Assembly (NCBI GenBank): GCA_016788635.1
Contig: JAEUSU010000001.1
Coordinates: 42,040 to 106,039 of the forward strand
From: Flavobacteriales bacterium
Lineage (GTDB): Bacteria; Bacteroidota; Bacteroidia; Flavobacteriales_F; PHOS-HE28
Reading direction: 5' to 3'
Length of the DNA: 64,000 nucleotides
Part shown: one piece after another, positions 34,639-44,356 of the stretch
Position numbering within the stretch: the stretch's first letter is position 1
How the letters are laid out: the number at the start of each line of letters is the position of its first letter
Translations under genes and position numbers: made by a program
The notes under the pieces: model-generated
The model's input: the letters and a program-made list of their open reading frames with translations, nothing else
What the model was told of the DNA's origin: nothing
Databases searched by the model: none

Positions 34639-36102
34639 ATGCATCATCTCTTCGCCCTGCTCAACTTGATCGGGCTATTCCTGGTCGAAGCGTTGTTGAC
34701 CTCTGAAGTGAAGGTGGTGCAGGAAGCACCCGCCATGATGCAGGCCGGGCAGGAGATGCGTGTAACCGTCACGGTTGACAAGGGCACGCTCACCGGCTTT
34801 GCCAAGCTGCAACTCGAGCTGCCGGCTGGCCTGACAGCCACTGCTGTGGAGACCAAGGGAGCATCCTTCACCTTCGCAGACCAAAAGGCCAAGTTCATCT
34901 GGATGTCCCTGCCCAGCCAGCCCAAATTCCAGATATCCTACATCCTCCGAGCCGAACCCTTTGCAGCTGGGTCGTACACGATCACTGGCAGGCTGAGCTA
35001 CATCGAGGAAAATGAACGGCGCACCCATGAACTGACCGCCAGCACGCTACAGGTTTCCGGAGGTGCGCCACTGGCACTTGTACCTGAACCAACAGAGGCG
35101 GAGACAACCACTGGCGCCGCCGCCACCCTCTCCCCCGAGGCGCTCAACGATGTGGTGACGGCATCCGGCGGCATATCCACCCCGCTTCCGGTGGTGATCC
35201 TGCCGCAACGCGGTCAGGGCGATGTGAAAGCCTCGCGAAGCATCATACCGCAGAGCTCAACCGAAATGCTGGTGGAAGTCCGCATCGAGAAGGGAGCATT
35301 GCGCGGATTTGGCAAATTGCAGGAGACCATACCTGCTGGGTTCACAGCGGTGGAGCGCGCTTCTGATGAGGCCATCTTTACTGCCCAAGGCACCATCGTC
35401 AAGTTCGTATGGTTGAACATGCCCGCCCGGCAGGAACTGAAGGTGACCTACAAACTGCGGAGCACATCCGCCCCTGCGGGCAGCTACGTGATCAACGGCG
35501 AGTTCGGTTATCTGCTGAACGATGAAACGCAACGGGCCGTGGTGGGCACCACCGTCTTCAACTTCGGACAGGATGCCGTACCGACGCCCGCTCAACAACA
35601 GGTGGCTGTGACACCCGCACCGCCGAAAAGCGAACCGGTGGTGCCAGTGATAGAGGAGCCCCGCCCAAAGCAGGAACCCGTGGCCACCCAGCCCCTCACA
35701 CCGGTCAAACCCGTGGAGAAGGAACCCACCTCAACGCAGCGTACGCCACCAACCAAACCAGCCGAGCCAGTGACCGCTACCAAGTCCACCTCGCGCATCC
35801 CGGAACCTGAGACCGGACTGGTGTTCCGTGTGCAGATCAGCGCAGCACACCGCGAGGTGGGCCGGGAGTACTTCACCCAACGCCATCGTTACACAGGCGA
35901 GTTCATGATGGAGCGGCATGAAGGATGGGTCAAATACACCACCGGACGCCACAGCCAGTACAGGGGCGCACGTGATCAGCGCCAGCAACTGATCGCGGCC
36001 GGTCACGAATTCCCCGGCCCCTTCGTCACCGCCTACAATAACGGGGAGCGTATCACCGTGCAGGAGGCGCTTATGATCGGCAACCAACGCTGGGTGCAAT
36101 AG
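34639..36102 (+). CDS. Exported protein with two repeated beta domains and C-terminal SPOR-like domain
   Basis: A 487-residue protein with an N-terminal hydrophobic export signal (about 2-20). Two related domains follow (about 22-140 and 195-310). Both contain VxVDKGTLTGFAKLQ / VRIEKGALRGFGKLQ, then a PAG segment, then an FxW(M/L) strand, an LKVTYKLR-type strand and a GSYxIxGxxxY strand, so they are an internal duplication. A Pro/Thr/Lys-rich linker (about 315-390) leads to a C-terminal SPOR-like domain (VFRVQISAAHREV near 394 to 485). SPOR domains bind glycans stripped of peptides. I do not recognise the repeated domain. The ATG at 34639 was chosen over 34588, which would fall at the transcription start. 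Confidence 0.75.
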   Translation: MHHLFALLNLIGLFLVEALLTSEVKVVQEAPAMMQAGQEMRVTVTVDKGTLTGFAKLQLELPAGLTATAVETKGASFTFADQKAKFIWMSLPSQPKFQISYILRAEPFAAGSYTITGRLSYIEENERRTHELTASTLQVSGGAPLALVPEPTEAETTTGAAATLSPEALNDVVTASGGISTPLPVVILPQRGQGDVKASRSIIPQSSTEMLVEVRIEKGALRGFGKLQETIPAGFTAVERASDEAIFTAQGTIVKFVWLNMPARQELKVTYKLRSTSAPAGSYVINGEFGYLLNDETQRAVVGTTVFNFGQDAVPTPAQQQVAVTPAPPKSEPVVPVIEEPRPKQEPVATQPLTPVKPVEKEPTSTQRTPPTKPAEPVTATKSTSRIPEPETGLVFRVQISAAHREVGREYFTQRHRYTGEFMMERHEGWVKYTTGRHSQYRGARDQRQQLIAAGHEFPGPFVTAYNNGERITVQEALMIGNQRWVQ

Positions 36103-36124
36103 GCGTCATGCAACGCACCAGCCG

Positions 36125-38197
36125 ATGATCGATCGGGACCGCAGCCACACCAGATCCCGCCTGTTCAATGGCGGCATAGGGCTGCTGTTCATGGTGGCAA
36201 GCTGGTGGGTGCCGGGCCATGCAGACGCCCAATCGGATACCACCCGGCAACTGATGAGGCCCACCGTCGGGTTCGGTGCGGGCATGTTCGCCTTTTATGG
36301 AGATGTGGGGAACAGGAGTGCGGGATACAACCCTTTGGTGAGCCGGGTCGGTTACGAGCTCAGAGCCTCCACGGCCATCACGCCCTGGCTGGAAGGAAGC
36401 TTGTTCGCCCTGCACGGAAGGCTTGCCGTGAACGAACGCAGCACCACGCGGAACCTCAATTTCGAATCCCGCATCACGGTGGGCGGCTTTCAGCTCGCCT
36501 ACAACTTCCATCATTTCCTGAACCCCGGCCGGCGCGTGGAGCCTTTCGTGAGCGTAGGTTTCGAGAGTGTGGAATTCCTCAGTAAGACCGACCTCTACGA
36601 CGCGCAAGGGCGCCGGTACCATTACTGGAGCGATGGCACCATACGCGACATGGCGGAAACGGACCCCAATGCCGGTGCTGCGCAAATGCTCGACCGCGAC
36701 TATGTGTATGAGACAGATGTGCGCGAGAACAACGCCGATGGATTCGGGCGTTACGCCGAGCGGACAGTGGCCGTTCCCGTGGGCATAGGTGCACGCATGC
36801 TGCTGCCCAAAGGCTTTGACCTGCGCATCGGCGCCACCCTGCACTTCACCGCCAGCGATCTGCTCGACGGCGTTACCGCCGATAGCCGGGGCGAGCGTGC
36901 CGGGGACAGTAGGAATGACCGCTTCCTCTACACGTCCTTCTCTCTCGGCTATGCCATCAACATTGAACCGCGCACCAAGGCCACCAAGTCCCCGACCCTC
37001 ACCGATGAGGAGATGGACCTGCTGGTGTCCCGTGGTGATGAGGACGGCGATGGGGTGATCGACTTCAACGACCATTGCCCGCACACGCCACCAGGAGCGA
37101 AGGTGGATGCGCGCGGCTGCCCCTTGGATGATGATGGTGATGGTGTGGGCGATCCCTTCGACGATGAAGCCGCCACCCTGGCCGGCATGCCGGTGAATGG
37201 CCGGGGTGTGGGCCTTACGGACGACGACCTGCTGAGGGGATGGTTGGCCTGGAAGGATTCCGGCAATGTGAACTTCGTGCGCTCCCGCATGGAGTCGTTC
37301 GGCCCTGTGGCGCATACACCGAAAGCCAAAGCGGTGAAGCGCACCTACGTGGTACAGGTTGGTTCGCAGGTGGAAGGCATCAGTGAAGAAATGATCCAGA
37401 AGATCCTGAGCCTTCCGGATGTGCGTACCATCGAGCGGGGTGACAGCGTATTCTATGTGGTGGGTGACTATGAAGAGCTACCGGACGCGCTCCGCAGGCA
37501 CATTTCCCTGATGGACCAAGGCATCGAGGGCCGCGTAATGGCAGCCGAGAACGGGCGCCTTACACCCGTGGACGGCAAGGGCACCCAAGCCTCACCAGCG
37601 GCCGCCACCACTCCCACAGGTCAGGCGATCTTGCGCGTGCAGCTTGGTGCGTTCAAGAAAAAACTGTCCGGAAACGTCTTCAAGGATGTACCCGACCTGA
37701 TGACCATAACCGGCGATGATGGATTGACCCGTTACTACACGGGGTCCTTCACCGATGTGAACAAGGCCGCGCAACACAAGGTCCAGATGCATCTGCAAGG
37801 ATTCACCGGAGCGTTCCTCGTATCCTTCCGCGAAGGCAAACGCATCCCGCTCACTGAAGCCGGTGCCCGCCTTACCGGTCGAGAGGATATGCGCAACCTG
37901 CCATCCGGCAGCATCGACAAGAACCTGATCAGCTTCAGCGTGCAGCTGGCCACATACGCGGGCAACACACCGGCCGAGGCCATCGATCGGTTCATCGACA
38001 TTGGTGATGTGCGACCGCTGATCAGTGAAGATGCCGTGCGCTACGTCCACGGGCGCTTCACCAGCAGAGCGCAAGCCGAGGAGGCACGCAAGCGTTTGCA
38101 GGCACAGGGCTTCGAGGATGCCTTCGTCACCGGCTTGGTCAGCGACCGGCTCATTCCTGCGGACGAGGCTGAAAGGCTGTTGAAGGACGGGCGCTGA
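36125..38197 (+). CDS. Outer-membrane barrel protein with TSP3 repeats and three SPOR-like repeats
   Basis: A 690-residue protein. Signal peptide about 1-36. Residues 40-290 look like an OmpA-type beta-barrel (alternating aromatic strands such as FGAGMFAFYGDVG and FEPFVSVGFESVEF-like segments). Residues about 302-348 are Asp-rich thrombospondin type 3 calcium-binding repeats (DEDGDGVIDFNDHCP, DDDGDGVGD). Where such proteins normally carry an OmpA peptidoglycan-binding domain, this one has three SPOR-like units: YVVQVGSQVEG near 407, LRVQLGAFKKK near 501 and FSVQLATYAGN near 602. Each unit ends with an RVMAAENGRLTP-like strand or equivalent. The gene starts 22 bp after the previous SPOR protein; the two likely share a transcript. 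Predicted role: outer-membrane to murein tether. Confidence 0.8.
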   Translation: MIDRDRSHTRSRLFNGGIGLLFMVASWWVPGHADAQSDTTRQLMRPTVGFGAGMFAFYGDVGNRSAGYNPLVSRVGYELRASTAITPWLEGSLFALHGRLAVNERSTTRNLNFESRITVGGFQLAYNFHHFLNPGRRVEPFVSVGFESVEFLSKTDLYDAQGRRYHYWSDGTIRDMAETDPNAGAAQMLDRDYVYETDVRENNADGFGRYAERTVAVPVGIGARMLLPKGFDLRIGATLHFTASDLLDGVTADSRGERAGDSRNDRFLYTSFSLGYAINIEPRTKATKSPTLTDEEMDLLVSRGDEDGDGVIDFNDHCPHTPPGAKVDARGCPLDDDGDGVGDPFDDEAATLAGMPVNGRGVGLTDDDLLRGWLAWKDSGNVNFVRSRMESFGPVAHTPKAKAVKRTYVVQVGSQVEGISEEMIQKILSLPDVRTIERGDSVFYVVGDYEELPDALRRHISLMDQGIEGRVMAAENGRLTPVDGKGTQASPAAATTPTGQAILRVQLGAFKKKLSGNVFKDVPDLMTITGDDGLTRYYTGSFTDVNKAAQHKVQMHLQGFTGAFLVSFREGKRIPLTEAGARLTGREDMRNLPSGSIDKNLISFSVQLATYAGNTPAEAIDRFIDIGDVRPLISEDAVRYVHGRFTSRAQAEEARKRLQAQGFEDAFVTGLVSDRLIPADEAERLLKDGR

Positions 38198-38288
38198 CAG
38201 CTTCTTTCCCATCCTTTGCAATAGCCCTTGCGGCCAGGTCGTTCCATCCTTCGACCACTCCTACCTTCCCAACCTTTCCCGCCAATCC

Positions 38289-41200
38289 ATGAATACGTAC
38301 CGCCTGTCGCGCGTGCCACGCATCTGCATGCCCTTGCTGTTCGCCACCCTCCTTGCATCCTGCGACCGCACTGCACGCACGAACCTGCCAGACCCGGCCT
38401 TTGCACCCTACATCACCGCGTTCACTTCCGGGCGCATCAGTGCCGTCTCCCCCATACGCGTGCGACTGGCGGATGACCTGCGCATGCGCGATACAAGCCG
38501 GAGCGTTCCTGCCGGGCTCTTCAAATTTGATCCCCCAGTGGATGGCACCACCACCTGGGAGGACGAACGCACGCTCGTCTTCCGTCCGAACGAGCGCCTG
38601 GGATCGAACGCTCGCTACAGTGTGGACTTTGCCCTGGGTAGCGTGGCCCAGGTCCCCAAGGGTATGGAGCGGTTCCAGTTCCAGGTCGAGGTCATCCAAC
38701 AAGCCATCGATGTGCGGATCAGCGAGCTTCGCAGCCTTTCCACCACGGACCTTACCTGGCAGCAGCTTATTCTGGCGGTTTACACCAGCGATGATGCCAC
38801 AGGCCAGGACCTCGAAGCATGCTTCACCGCATCACAAGAAGGTCGCGCACTGGTGGTCTCATGGGAACACGAGCCCAACGGCCGCTTCCACCGGCTGCTT
38901 TGTGATAGTGTGCGCCGCGGCGACAGCCCATCCCGCTTGCTCGTGAAATGGAAAGGGGCGGGGATTGGTGCGGAGGACGCGGGTGAACTACCCTTCGATG
39001 TGCCTTCCATCAACGAACTGAGGCTGGTGAGCTCCAGTACGAACAGCAACGGTGAACAGAGCGCCACCTTCCTCTTTTCAGACCCCTTGGATGAACGGCA
39101 GGACCTGCGCGGACTTGCCGGCATCGCAGGTGCGGATGTGGCCCGATCGACCGTGCAGGGCAACCGGCTGCTCGTTTACCCAAAAGACCGCATCCGGGGT
39201 GATGCACAAGCCTTCATTGCCGCAGGCTTGCGGAACGTGAACGGGAAGCCGCTCGGCACCGACCTGACCGTGGACCTGGTCTTCGAGGAGGTGAAGCCAG
39301 CGGTGCGCCTGGTCGGCAAAGGCACCATTCTGCCTTCCACCGATGGGCTGCTGATGCCCTTCGAGGCCGTGAACCTCTCGGCCGTGGACGTGCGTGTGGT
39401 ACGCATATACACAAGCAACGTGGCCCAATTCCTTCAGGTGAACCGGTTGGATGGTGACCGCGAACTCACGCGCGTGGGCCGTATCGTGGCACGGAAGACC
39501 GTGCCCCTGGACCAGGGCGGCCCACCTGTGCCAGGCCGCTGGGAACGATATCATCTGAACCTTGATGAGCTGATCAAAGCAGAGCCGGGTGCCATTTACC
39601 GCGTGAGCATTGGATTCAGGCGGCAGCACAGCATGTATCCCTGCGATGACTCGTCGGCCAGTCAGTCCGTCGCGAGCCATGAAGACTGGGACGAGCGCGA
39701 TGATGAGCAATGGGATGAGGTGCAGCAATGGTCCTACTACTATGACGGGGACGAGGAGTACTATGACTACGAGGACGGTTTTGACTGGCGCCAACGCGAC
39801 GAACCATGCTCGCCGAGCTACTACGGCAGCCAGCGTACGGTTGCCCGCAATATCCTGGCATCAGACATCGGATTGATCGCCAAGCGCGGCAACAACGGGG
39901 CGCTCTGGATGATCTGCAGTGACCTGCGCAGCACCAAGCCCATGCCCGGGGTCCGGTTGGAAGTGGTGGATCTTCAGCGCCAGGTCATCGCCGAAGTGGT
40001 GACCGATGGAGAAGGCCTGGCCACCCTGCCTGCATCCGATCGTCGTCCCTTCCTGGTCACGGCAAGTAAGGGGTCCCAACGCGGATACCTGCGACTGGAT
40101 GAAGGCAGCGCATTAGGACTGAGCGAGTTCGATGTGCAGGGGTCCGCCGTGGACCGTGGCTTGAAGGGTTTCCTCTACGGCGAACGTGGTGTATGGCGGC
40201 CGGGGGATACCCTCTTCCTGACGTTCATGCTGCAGGACGGGCAACGCACCCTGCCCAAGGACCACCCCGTTGTGCTGGAGCTTACCGATCCGCGTGGGCG
40301 AATGGACCAACGACATGTGCGCAATTCCGGAGTGGATGGCGTTTACGCCTTCCGGTGCACCACCTCACCCGATGCACCCACCGGCCAATGGAACGCCGCT
40401 GTGCGCGTGGGTGGCACCACCTTCCATAAGTCGCTTCGGATCGAAACCGTAAAACCGAACCGGTTGAAGATCCTGCTTGACCCCGGAGGCGAAAGGCTGT
40501 TGAAGGAAGGAGATGCCTCCCCGATGTCACTCACTTCATCCTGGCTGCATGGAGCACCCGCTCGTGGGCTGCGCGCACGGGTCACCGCCACATTCACCCG
40601 CATGGAACCCGACCTGCCAAAAGCCAGAGGATTCGTGTTCAACGACCTGGCCACCTCGATCTCCAGCGATGAACGCGTGGTTTTCGAAGGGCAGTTGAAT
40701 GATGCCGGCAAGGCTGCCATACCGGTGGCTTTCGCGCGCGGCGTGAATGAACGCGCACCTGCGGCCATACGCGTGAACCTTGTGACCCGTGTCTTTGAAG
40801 CAGGAGGCGATGCGAGTATCGACCGGACCGAGATCCCCTATTACCCCTACTCGGCCTATGCCGGCCTGAAAGTTCCTGAAGCACACAACCATTGGGACAG
40901 CTACATGACGGATACCACCTACCGGTTTGAGGTGGCATCCGTGGATGCCAGAGGGGAATTGCTCACCGGTCGCGCGCTGAAGGCACAGGTGATCAAGGTC
41001 TCCTCCAACTGGTGGTGGGATGGCGATGATAACGGAGGCGGCAATTACATGACGGCACCGAGCAGCCAGTTGCTTCAGGAGACAGACCTGACGACCGATG
41101 CCAAGGGGCGTGCGGTGCTCCCCTTCCGCATCAACCGGCCCCTGTGGGGTCGCTTTGTTGTGCGCGTAAGCGACCCCGCAAGTGGGCACGTTAGCGCCGT

Positions 41201-43910
41201 ACAGCTTTACGTGGATTGGCCTGGCTATGAAGGGCGCGCAAGGCGTGGCGATGCACCGGAAGCCGCGGTCCTGCGCTTCAACAGCGACAAGGAGCGCTAT
41301 GCCGTGGGAGAGTTCTGCGAGCTCACCATCCCATCCAGTGGCACTGGCCGGGCCCTGGTGAGCCTGGAGACCGGTACACAGGTGCTTGAAGCGCGCTGGG
41401 TGGAATTGAAGGAGCGAGAGACACGTTTCCGCTTCACGGTCACCGCCAACATGGACCCCACCGTGTACGCACATGTGACGCTCATCCAACCACACCGCAA
41501 CACGGAGAACGACCTGCCCATGCGTCTCTACGGCGTGATCCCCATTCACGTGGAGGACCCGACCTCCCATCTGTTTCCGATGGTGGATCTTCCCAATGAG
41601 ATCCGAACAGACGAGCGGTTCACTGTTCGCGTTTCTGAAAAGGAGGGTCGCGGCATGACCTATACCCTGGCCATAGTGGACGAGGGGCTCCTTGACCTCA
41701 CCCGCTTCAAAACACCGGATCCGTGGGCCCACTTCCACGCGCGGGAGGCGCTCGGCGTGCGTACTTGGGATGTTTATGATCAAGTGATCGGTGCTTTCGG
41801 CCGCAGCATACAACGCGTGCTGGCCATGGGGGGCAGCGACGAAGGGAAGCCCAATGAAGCCGCGCGTGCGAACCGGTTCAAGCCGGTGGTGCGCTACATA
41901 GGCCCGTTCAAACTGGCTCCCAACGCACGAGGTGATCACAGCTTCACCTTGTCCAACTACGTGGGCAGCGTGCGGGTGATGGTGGTGGCCACCGATGAAG
42001 GCACAGCTTACGGGCACCAGGAAAAGGCAGTGCCCGTGCGCAAACCGGTGATGGTGTTGGCCACTCTGCCGCGGGTGCTCGGGCCTGGCGAGCTGGCTGA
42101 CCTACCCGTGAACGTGTTCGCCATGGATCCCAGCGTGAAGAGCGTGAAGGTGCGTGTGGAAATGAATGACCTGCTGATAGCGGAAGGACCGATCGAACGA
42201 ACGGTGAACTTCACCACCCCCGGCGACCAGGTGACCACTTTCCGTGTGCGTGTGGCGGACCGGGTGGGTGTGGCCCGGGTGAAGGTCATCGCAGAAGGCG
42301 GCCGGTCGAAGGCCACTGAGGCCATTGAACTCCAGGTACGCGAGCCCAATGCCCCTCAAACGATCGCCGAGGAACACCTCGTGGAAGCGGGTGCACAATG
42401 GAAGGGCACCCCGATCCCCATTGGCCTCAACGGAACAAATTCAGCCTATCTGGAAGTAAGCACCATACCCCCCGTGGACATGGGCCGGCGCCTGCAATTC
42501 CTGATCGGATACCCGCATGGATGCCTCGAACAGACCACATCGAAGGCCTTTCCACAGGTCTTCCTTCATGAGGTGATGGAATTGGATGCCCGGCTTGCCC
42601 AGGAAACGCGCGCCAACGTGGAGGCTGGCATCCGGCGTTTGAAGCAATTCCAACGGAGCGATGGGAGTTTCACCTACTGGCCGGGATCTGCCGGTCGCGT
42701 GGACGACTGGTGCAATGTGTACGCCGGGCACTTTCTGGTGGAGGCTGACAGGGCTGGAATGGCCGTTCCTGCTGCCATGAAGCGTGACTGGGTGCACTAC
42801 ACCCGACGCGAAGCCGCCAGTTGGAACCACGCAGAGCGCACCGAATGGACACAGGGTCGGCTGCAGCTGTTGCAGGCCTATCGTCTTCATGTGCTTGCGT
42901 TGGCGGGTTCACCAGAGGTCGGTGCCATGAACCGGCTGCGTACCACCCCCCGGTTGGAGTTCATGGCCCGATGGGTGCTTGCCGGAGCATATGCCATCAT
43001 GGGTCAGGCCAAAGCCGCAGAGGAACTGGTCAATGGCCTGGCGAACTCAGTTGCTCCATACACGGAAATGGCCTACACCTATGGCAGCGATCTACGGGAC
43101 GAGGCCTTGATCGCCGAGGCCCTGATACATATGGGGCGGCGTACAGAAGCTGCACCGATCGTGCAACGCATGGCCCGCCGCCTGAGCAGCGAGGAATGGC
43201 ACAGTACACAGGCCACGGCTTCGGCTCTGCTCGCTGTGAGCCGTTTTGCCCGTATTGGCGGCAACTCCTCCACCATTCGCATGGCGGTGGAGCTTGAGGG
43301 CGTCACAACCGACCGACAGAGCAACAAGGCCCTGGTACGGATCGCCCTTCCCATACCGGATGGAAAGCGGGCAGTGGGCGTGCAGAACAAGGGGGCTGGG
43401 CCTCTTTTTGTCCGGCTCGTGCGAAATGGTGTGCCCGCGGCAGGCAACGAACAAGCCACAGCCAAAGGGTTGGTATTGAGCGTGGACTACCACTTGATGG
43501 ATGGCACCTCCATTGACCCCACCACGGTCGAACAGGGTACCGACCTGAAGGCCGTCGTCACGGTGGCACATCCGGGTGGTCAGGGCATTTACCGCCAGTT
43601 GGCACTTACGCAGATCCTCCCTTCCGGCTGGGAGGTCCGCAACTCGCGCATGGAGGGAACCGAGAACGCCGAGCGCGACAGCCAAGCCGACTACAAGGAC
43701 ATTCGCGACGACAGGGTAATGACCTATTTCGACCTGGCCCCAGGCCATACAGCGACGTTCACCATTCTGCTCAACGCATCCTACCTCGGCCGGTACTACC
43801 TACCAGGAGTCGGATGTGAGGCTATGTACGATCATACGGTGAATGCGCGGACCCAGGGACGCTGGGTCCACGTCATACCCGCAGGAGGGCTGGTCAAGGC
43901 CGGAAGGTGA
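38289..43910 (+). CDS. Alpha-2-macroglobulin family lipoprotein with thioester
   Basis: An 1873-residue bacterial alpha-2-macroglobulin. Lipobox ends ASC with Cys25. MG domains fill the first half, including the typical RGVWRPGDTLFLTF segment near 636. Near residues 450-512 is an insertion very rich in Asp, Glu, Tyr and Trp, flanked by Cys (MYPCDDS and DEPCSPSYY). The A2M domain and the thioester GCLEQT (Cys1412 to Gln1415) are intact, so it can trap proteases covalently. It would sit in the periplasm as a broad protease inhibitor. In Enterobacteria the gene is next to pbpC; here pbpC is about 5.4 kb downstream with two T9SS genes between. A 'TACCTTCC' box at 38262-38269 is a possible promoter. 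Confidence 0.95.
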   Translation: MNTYRLSRVPRICMPLLFATLLASCDRTARTNLPDPAFAPYITAFTSGRISAVSPIRVRLADDLRMRDTSRSVPAGLFKFDPPVDGTTTWEDERTLVFRPNERLGSNARYSVDFALGSVAQVPKGMERFQFQVEVIQQAIDVRISELRSLSTTDLTWQQLILAVYTSDDATGQDLEACFTASQEGRALVVSWEHEPNGRFHRLLCDSVRRGDSPSRLLVKWKGAGIGAEDAGELPFDVPSINELRLVSSSTNSNGEQSATFLFSDPLDERQDLRGLAGIAGADVARSTVQGNRLLVYPKDRIRGDAQAFIAAGLRNVNGKPLGTDLTVDLVFEEVKPAVRLVGKGTILPSTDGLLMPFEAVNLSAVDVRVVRIYTSNVAQFLQVNRLDGDRELTRVGRIVARKTVPLDQGGPPVPGRWERYHLNLDELIKAEPGAIYRVSIGFRRQHSMYPCDDSSASQSVASHEDWDERDDEQWDEVQQWSYYYDGDEEYYDYEDGFDWRQRDEPCSPSYYGSQRTVARNILASDIGLIAKRGNNGALWMICSDLRSTKPMPGVRLEVVDLQRQVIAEVVTDGEGLATLPASDRRPFLVTASKGSQRGYLRLDEGSALGLSEFDVQGSAVDRGLKGFLYGERGVWRPGDTLFLTFMLQDGQRTLPKDHPVVLELTDPRGRMDQRHVRNSGVDGVYAFRCTTSPDAPTGQWNAAVRVGGTTFHKSLRIETVKPNRLKILLDPGGERLLKEGDASPMSLTSSWLHGAPARGLRARVTATFTRMEPDLPKARGFVFNDLATSISSDERVVFEGQLNDAGKAAIPVAFARGVNERAPAAIRVNLVTRVFEAGGDASIDRTEIPYYPYSAYAGLKVPEAHNHWDSYMTDTTYRFEVASVDARGELLTGRALKAQVIKVSSNWWWDGDDNGGGNYMTAPSSQLLQETDLTTDAKGRAVLPFRINRPLWGRFVVRVSDPASGHVSAVQLYVDWPGYEGRARRGDAPEAAVLRFNSDKERYAVGEFCELTIPSSGTGRALVSLETGTQVLEARWVELKERETRFRFTVTANMDPTVYAHVTLIQPHRNTENDLPMRLYGVIPIHVEDPTSHLFPMVDLPNEIRTDERFTVRVSEKEGRGMTYTLAIVDEGLLDLTRFKTPDPWAHFHAREALGVRTWDVYDQVIGAFGRSIQRVLAMGGSDEGKPNEAARANRFKPVVRYIGPFKLAPNARGDHSFTLSNYVGSVRVMVVATDEGTAYGHQEKAVPVRKPVMVLATLPRVLGPGELADLPVNVFAMDPSVKSVKVRVEMNDLLIAEGPIERTVNFTTPGDQVTTFRVRVADRVGVARVKVIAEGGRSKATEAIELQVREPNAPQTIAEEHLVEAGAQWKGTPIPIGLNGTNSAYLEVSTIPPVDMGRRLQFLIGYPHGCLEQTTSKAFPQVFLHEVMELDARLAQETRANVEAGIRRLKQFQRSDGSFTYWPGSAGRVDDWCNVYAGHFLVEADRAGMAVPAAMKRDWVHYTRREAASWNHAERTEWTQGRLQLLQAYRLHVLALAGSPEVGAMNRLRTTPRLEFMARWVLAGAYAIMGQAKAAEELVNGLANSVAPYTEMAYTYGSDLRDEALIAEALIHMGRRTEAAPIVQRMARRLSSEEWHSTQATASALLAVSRFARIGGNSSTIRMAVELEGVTTDRQSNKALVRIALPIPDGKRAVGVQNKGAGPLFVRLVRNGVPAAGNEQATAKGLVLSVDYHLMDGTSIDPTTVEQGTDLKAVVTVAHPGGQGIYRQLALTQILPSGWEVRNSRMEGTENAERDSQADYKDIRDDRVMTYFDLAPGHTATFTILLNASYLGRYYLPGVGCEAMYDHTVNARTQGRWVHVIPAGGLVKAGR

Positions 43911-43958
43911 CGGGAAGGGCAACGGAATTCGTAACATAGCACCATCAAATCAGCTCAA

Positions 43959-44291
43959 ATGAATGCCCCGCGCCTCCTTGCCACCCTCACCACTGTCGCA
44001 GCCTTGGTTTTAAGCACTGCCTTTGCCCAAAGCCCGAAGACCCAATTCGTGTACATGATCGGCAAGACCGATGTCCAAAATGTGGTGCTCTCCCCTGTTA
44101 TGGAAGTACCGGCGGAAGCCACTCGGGAGGACCTGGTCGCGAAGTTGAAGGAGTCATTCCCACAGGTATCCGACGCGACCCAGTTCGAGGGCGTACGGTT
44201 CACCACCCAGGCGGATGCCGAGAAACAACTGGCAGCCATGCGCGAACGCTACGAGAAAGCTGGCAAGAAGGTGCAGATGCTCAAACACTGA
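43959..44291 (+). CDS. Small exported protein of unknown function
   Basis: A 110-residue protein with a signal peptide (about 1-24, MNAPRLLATLTTVAALVLST then AFAQ). The mature part of about 86 residues has a beta-strand start (TQFVYMIGKTD), a helical middle and a Lys-rich helical end (AMRERYEKAGKKVQMLKH). The beta-alpha-beta feel and the final AEKQLAAMRERYEKAG segment recall small SPOR-like folds, but no motif proves it. It lies 48 bp after the A2M gene and ends at a strong hairpin terminator, so it may belong to the A2M transcript. Confidence 0.7.
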   Translation: MNAPRLLATLTTVAALVLSTAFAQSPKTQFVYMIGKTDVQNVVLSPVMEVPAEATREDLVAKLKESFPQVSDATQFEGVRFTTQADAEKQLAAMRERYEKAGKKVQMLKH

Positions 44292-44303
44292 GACTTTCAT
44301 GAT

Positions 44304-44341
44304 AAAGTGAAAGGGGCGCCGCATGGTGCCCCTTTCACTTT
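44304..44341. terminator. Bidirectional terminator between small exported protein and S1 protease genes
   Basis: Perfect 14-bp inverted repeat AAAGTGAAAGGGGC / GCCCCTTTCACTTT, extended by a G-T and two G-C pairs to a GCAT tetraloop. The A-rich and T-rich flanks make it usable in both directions. Confidence 0.85.
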
Positions 44342-44356
44342 TATGGTCTTTCCAAG

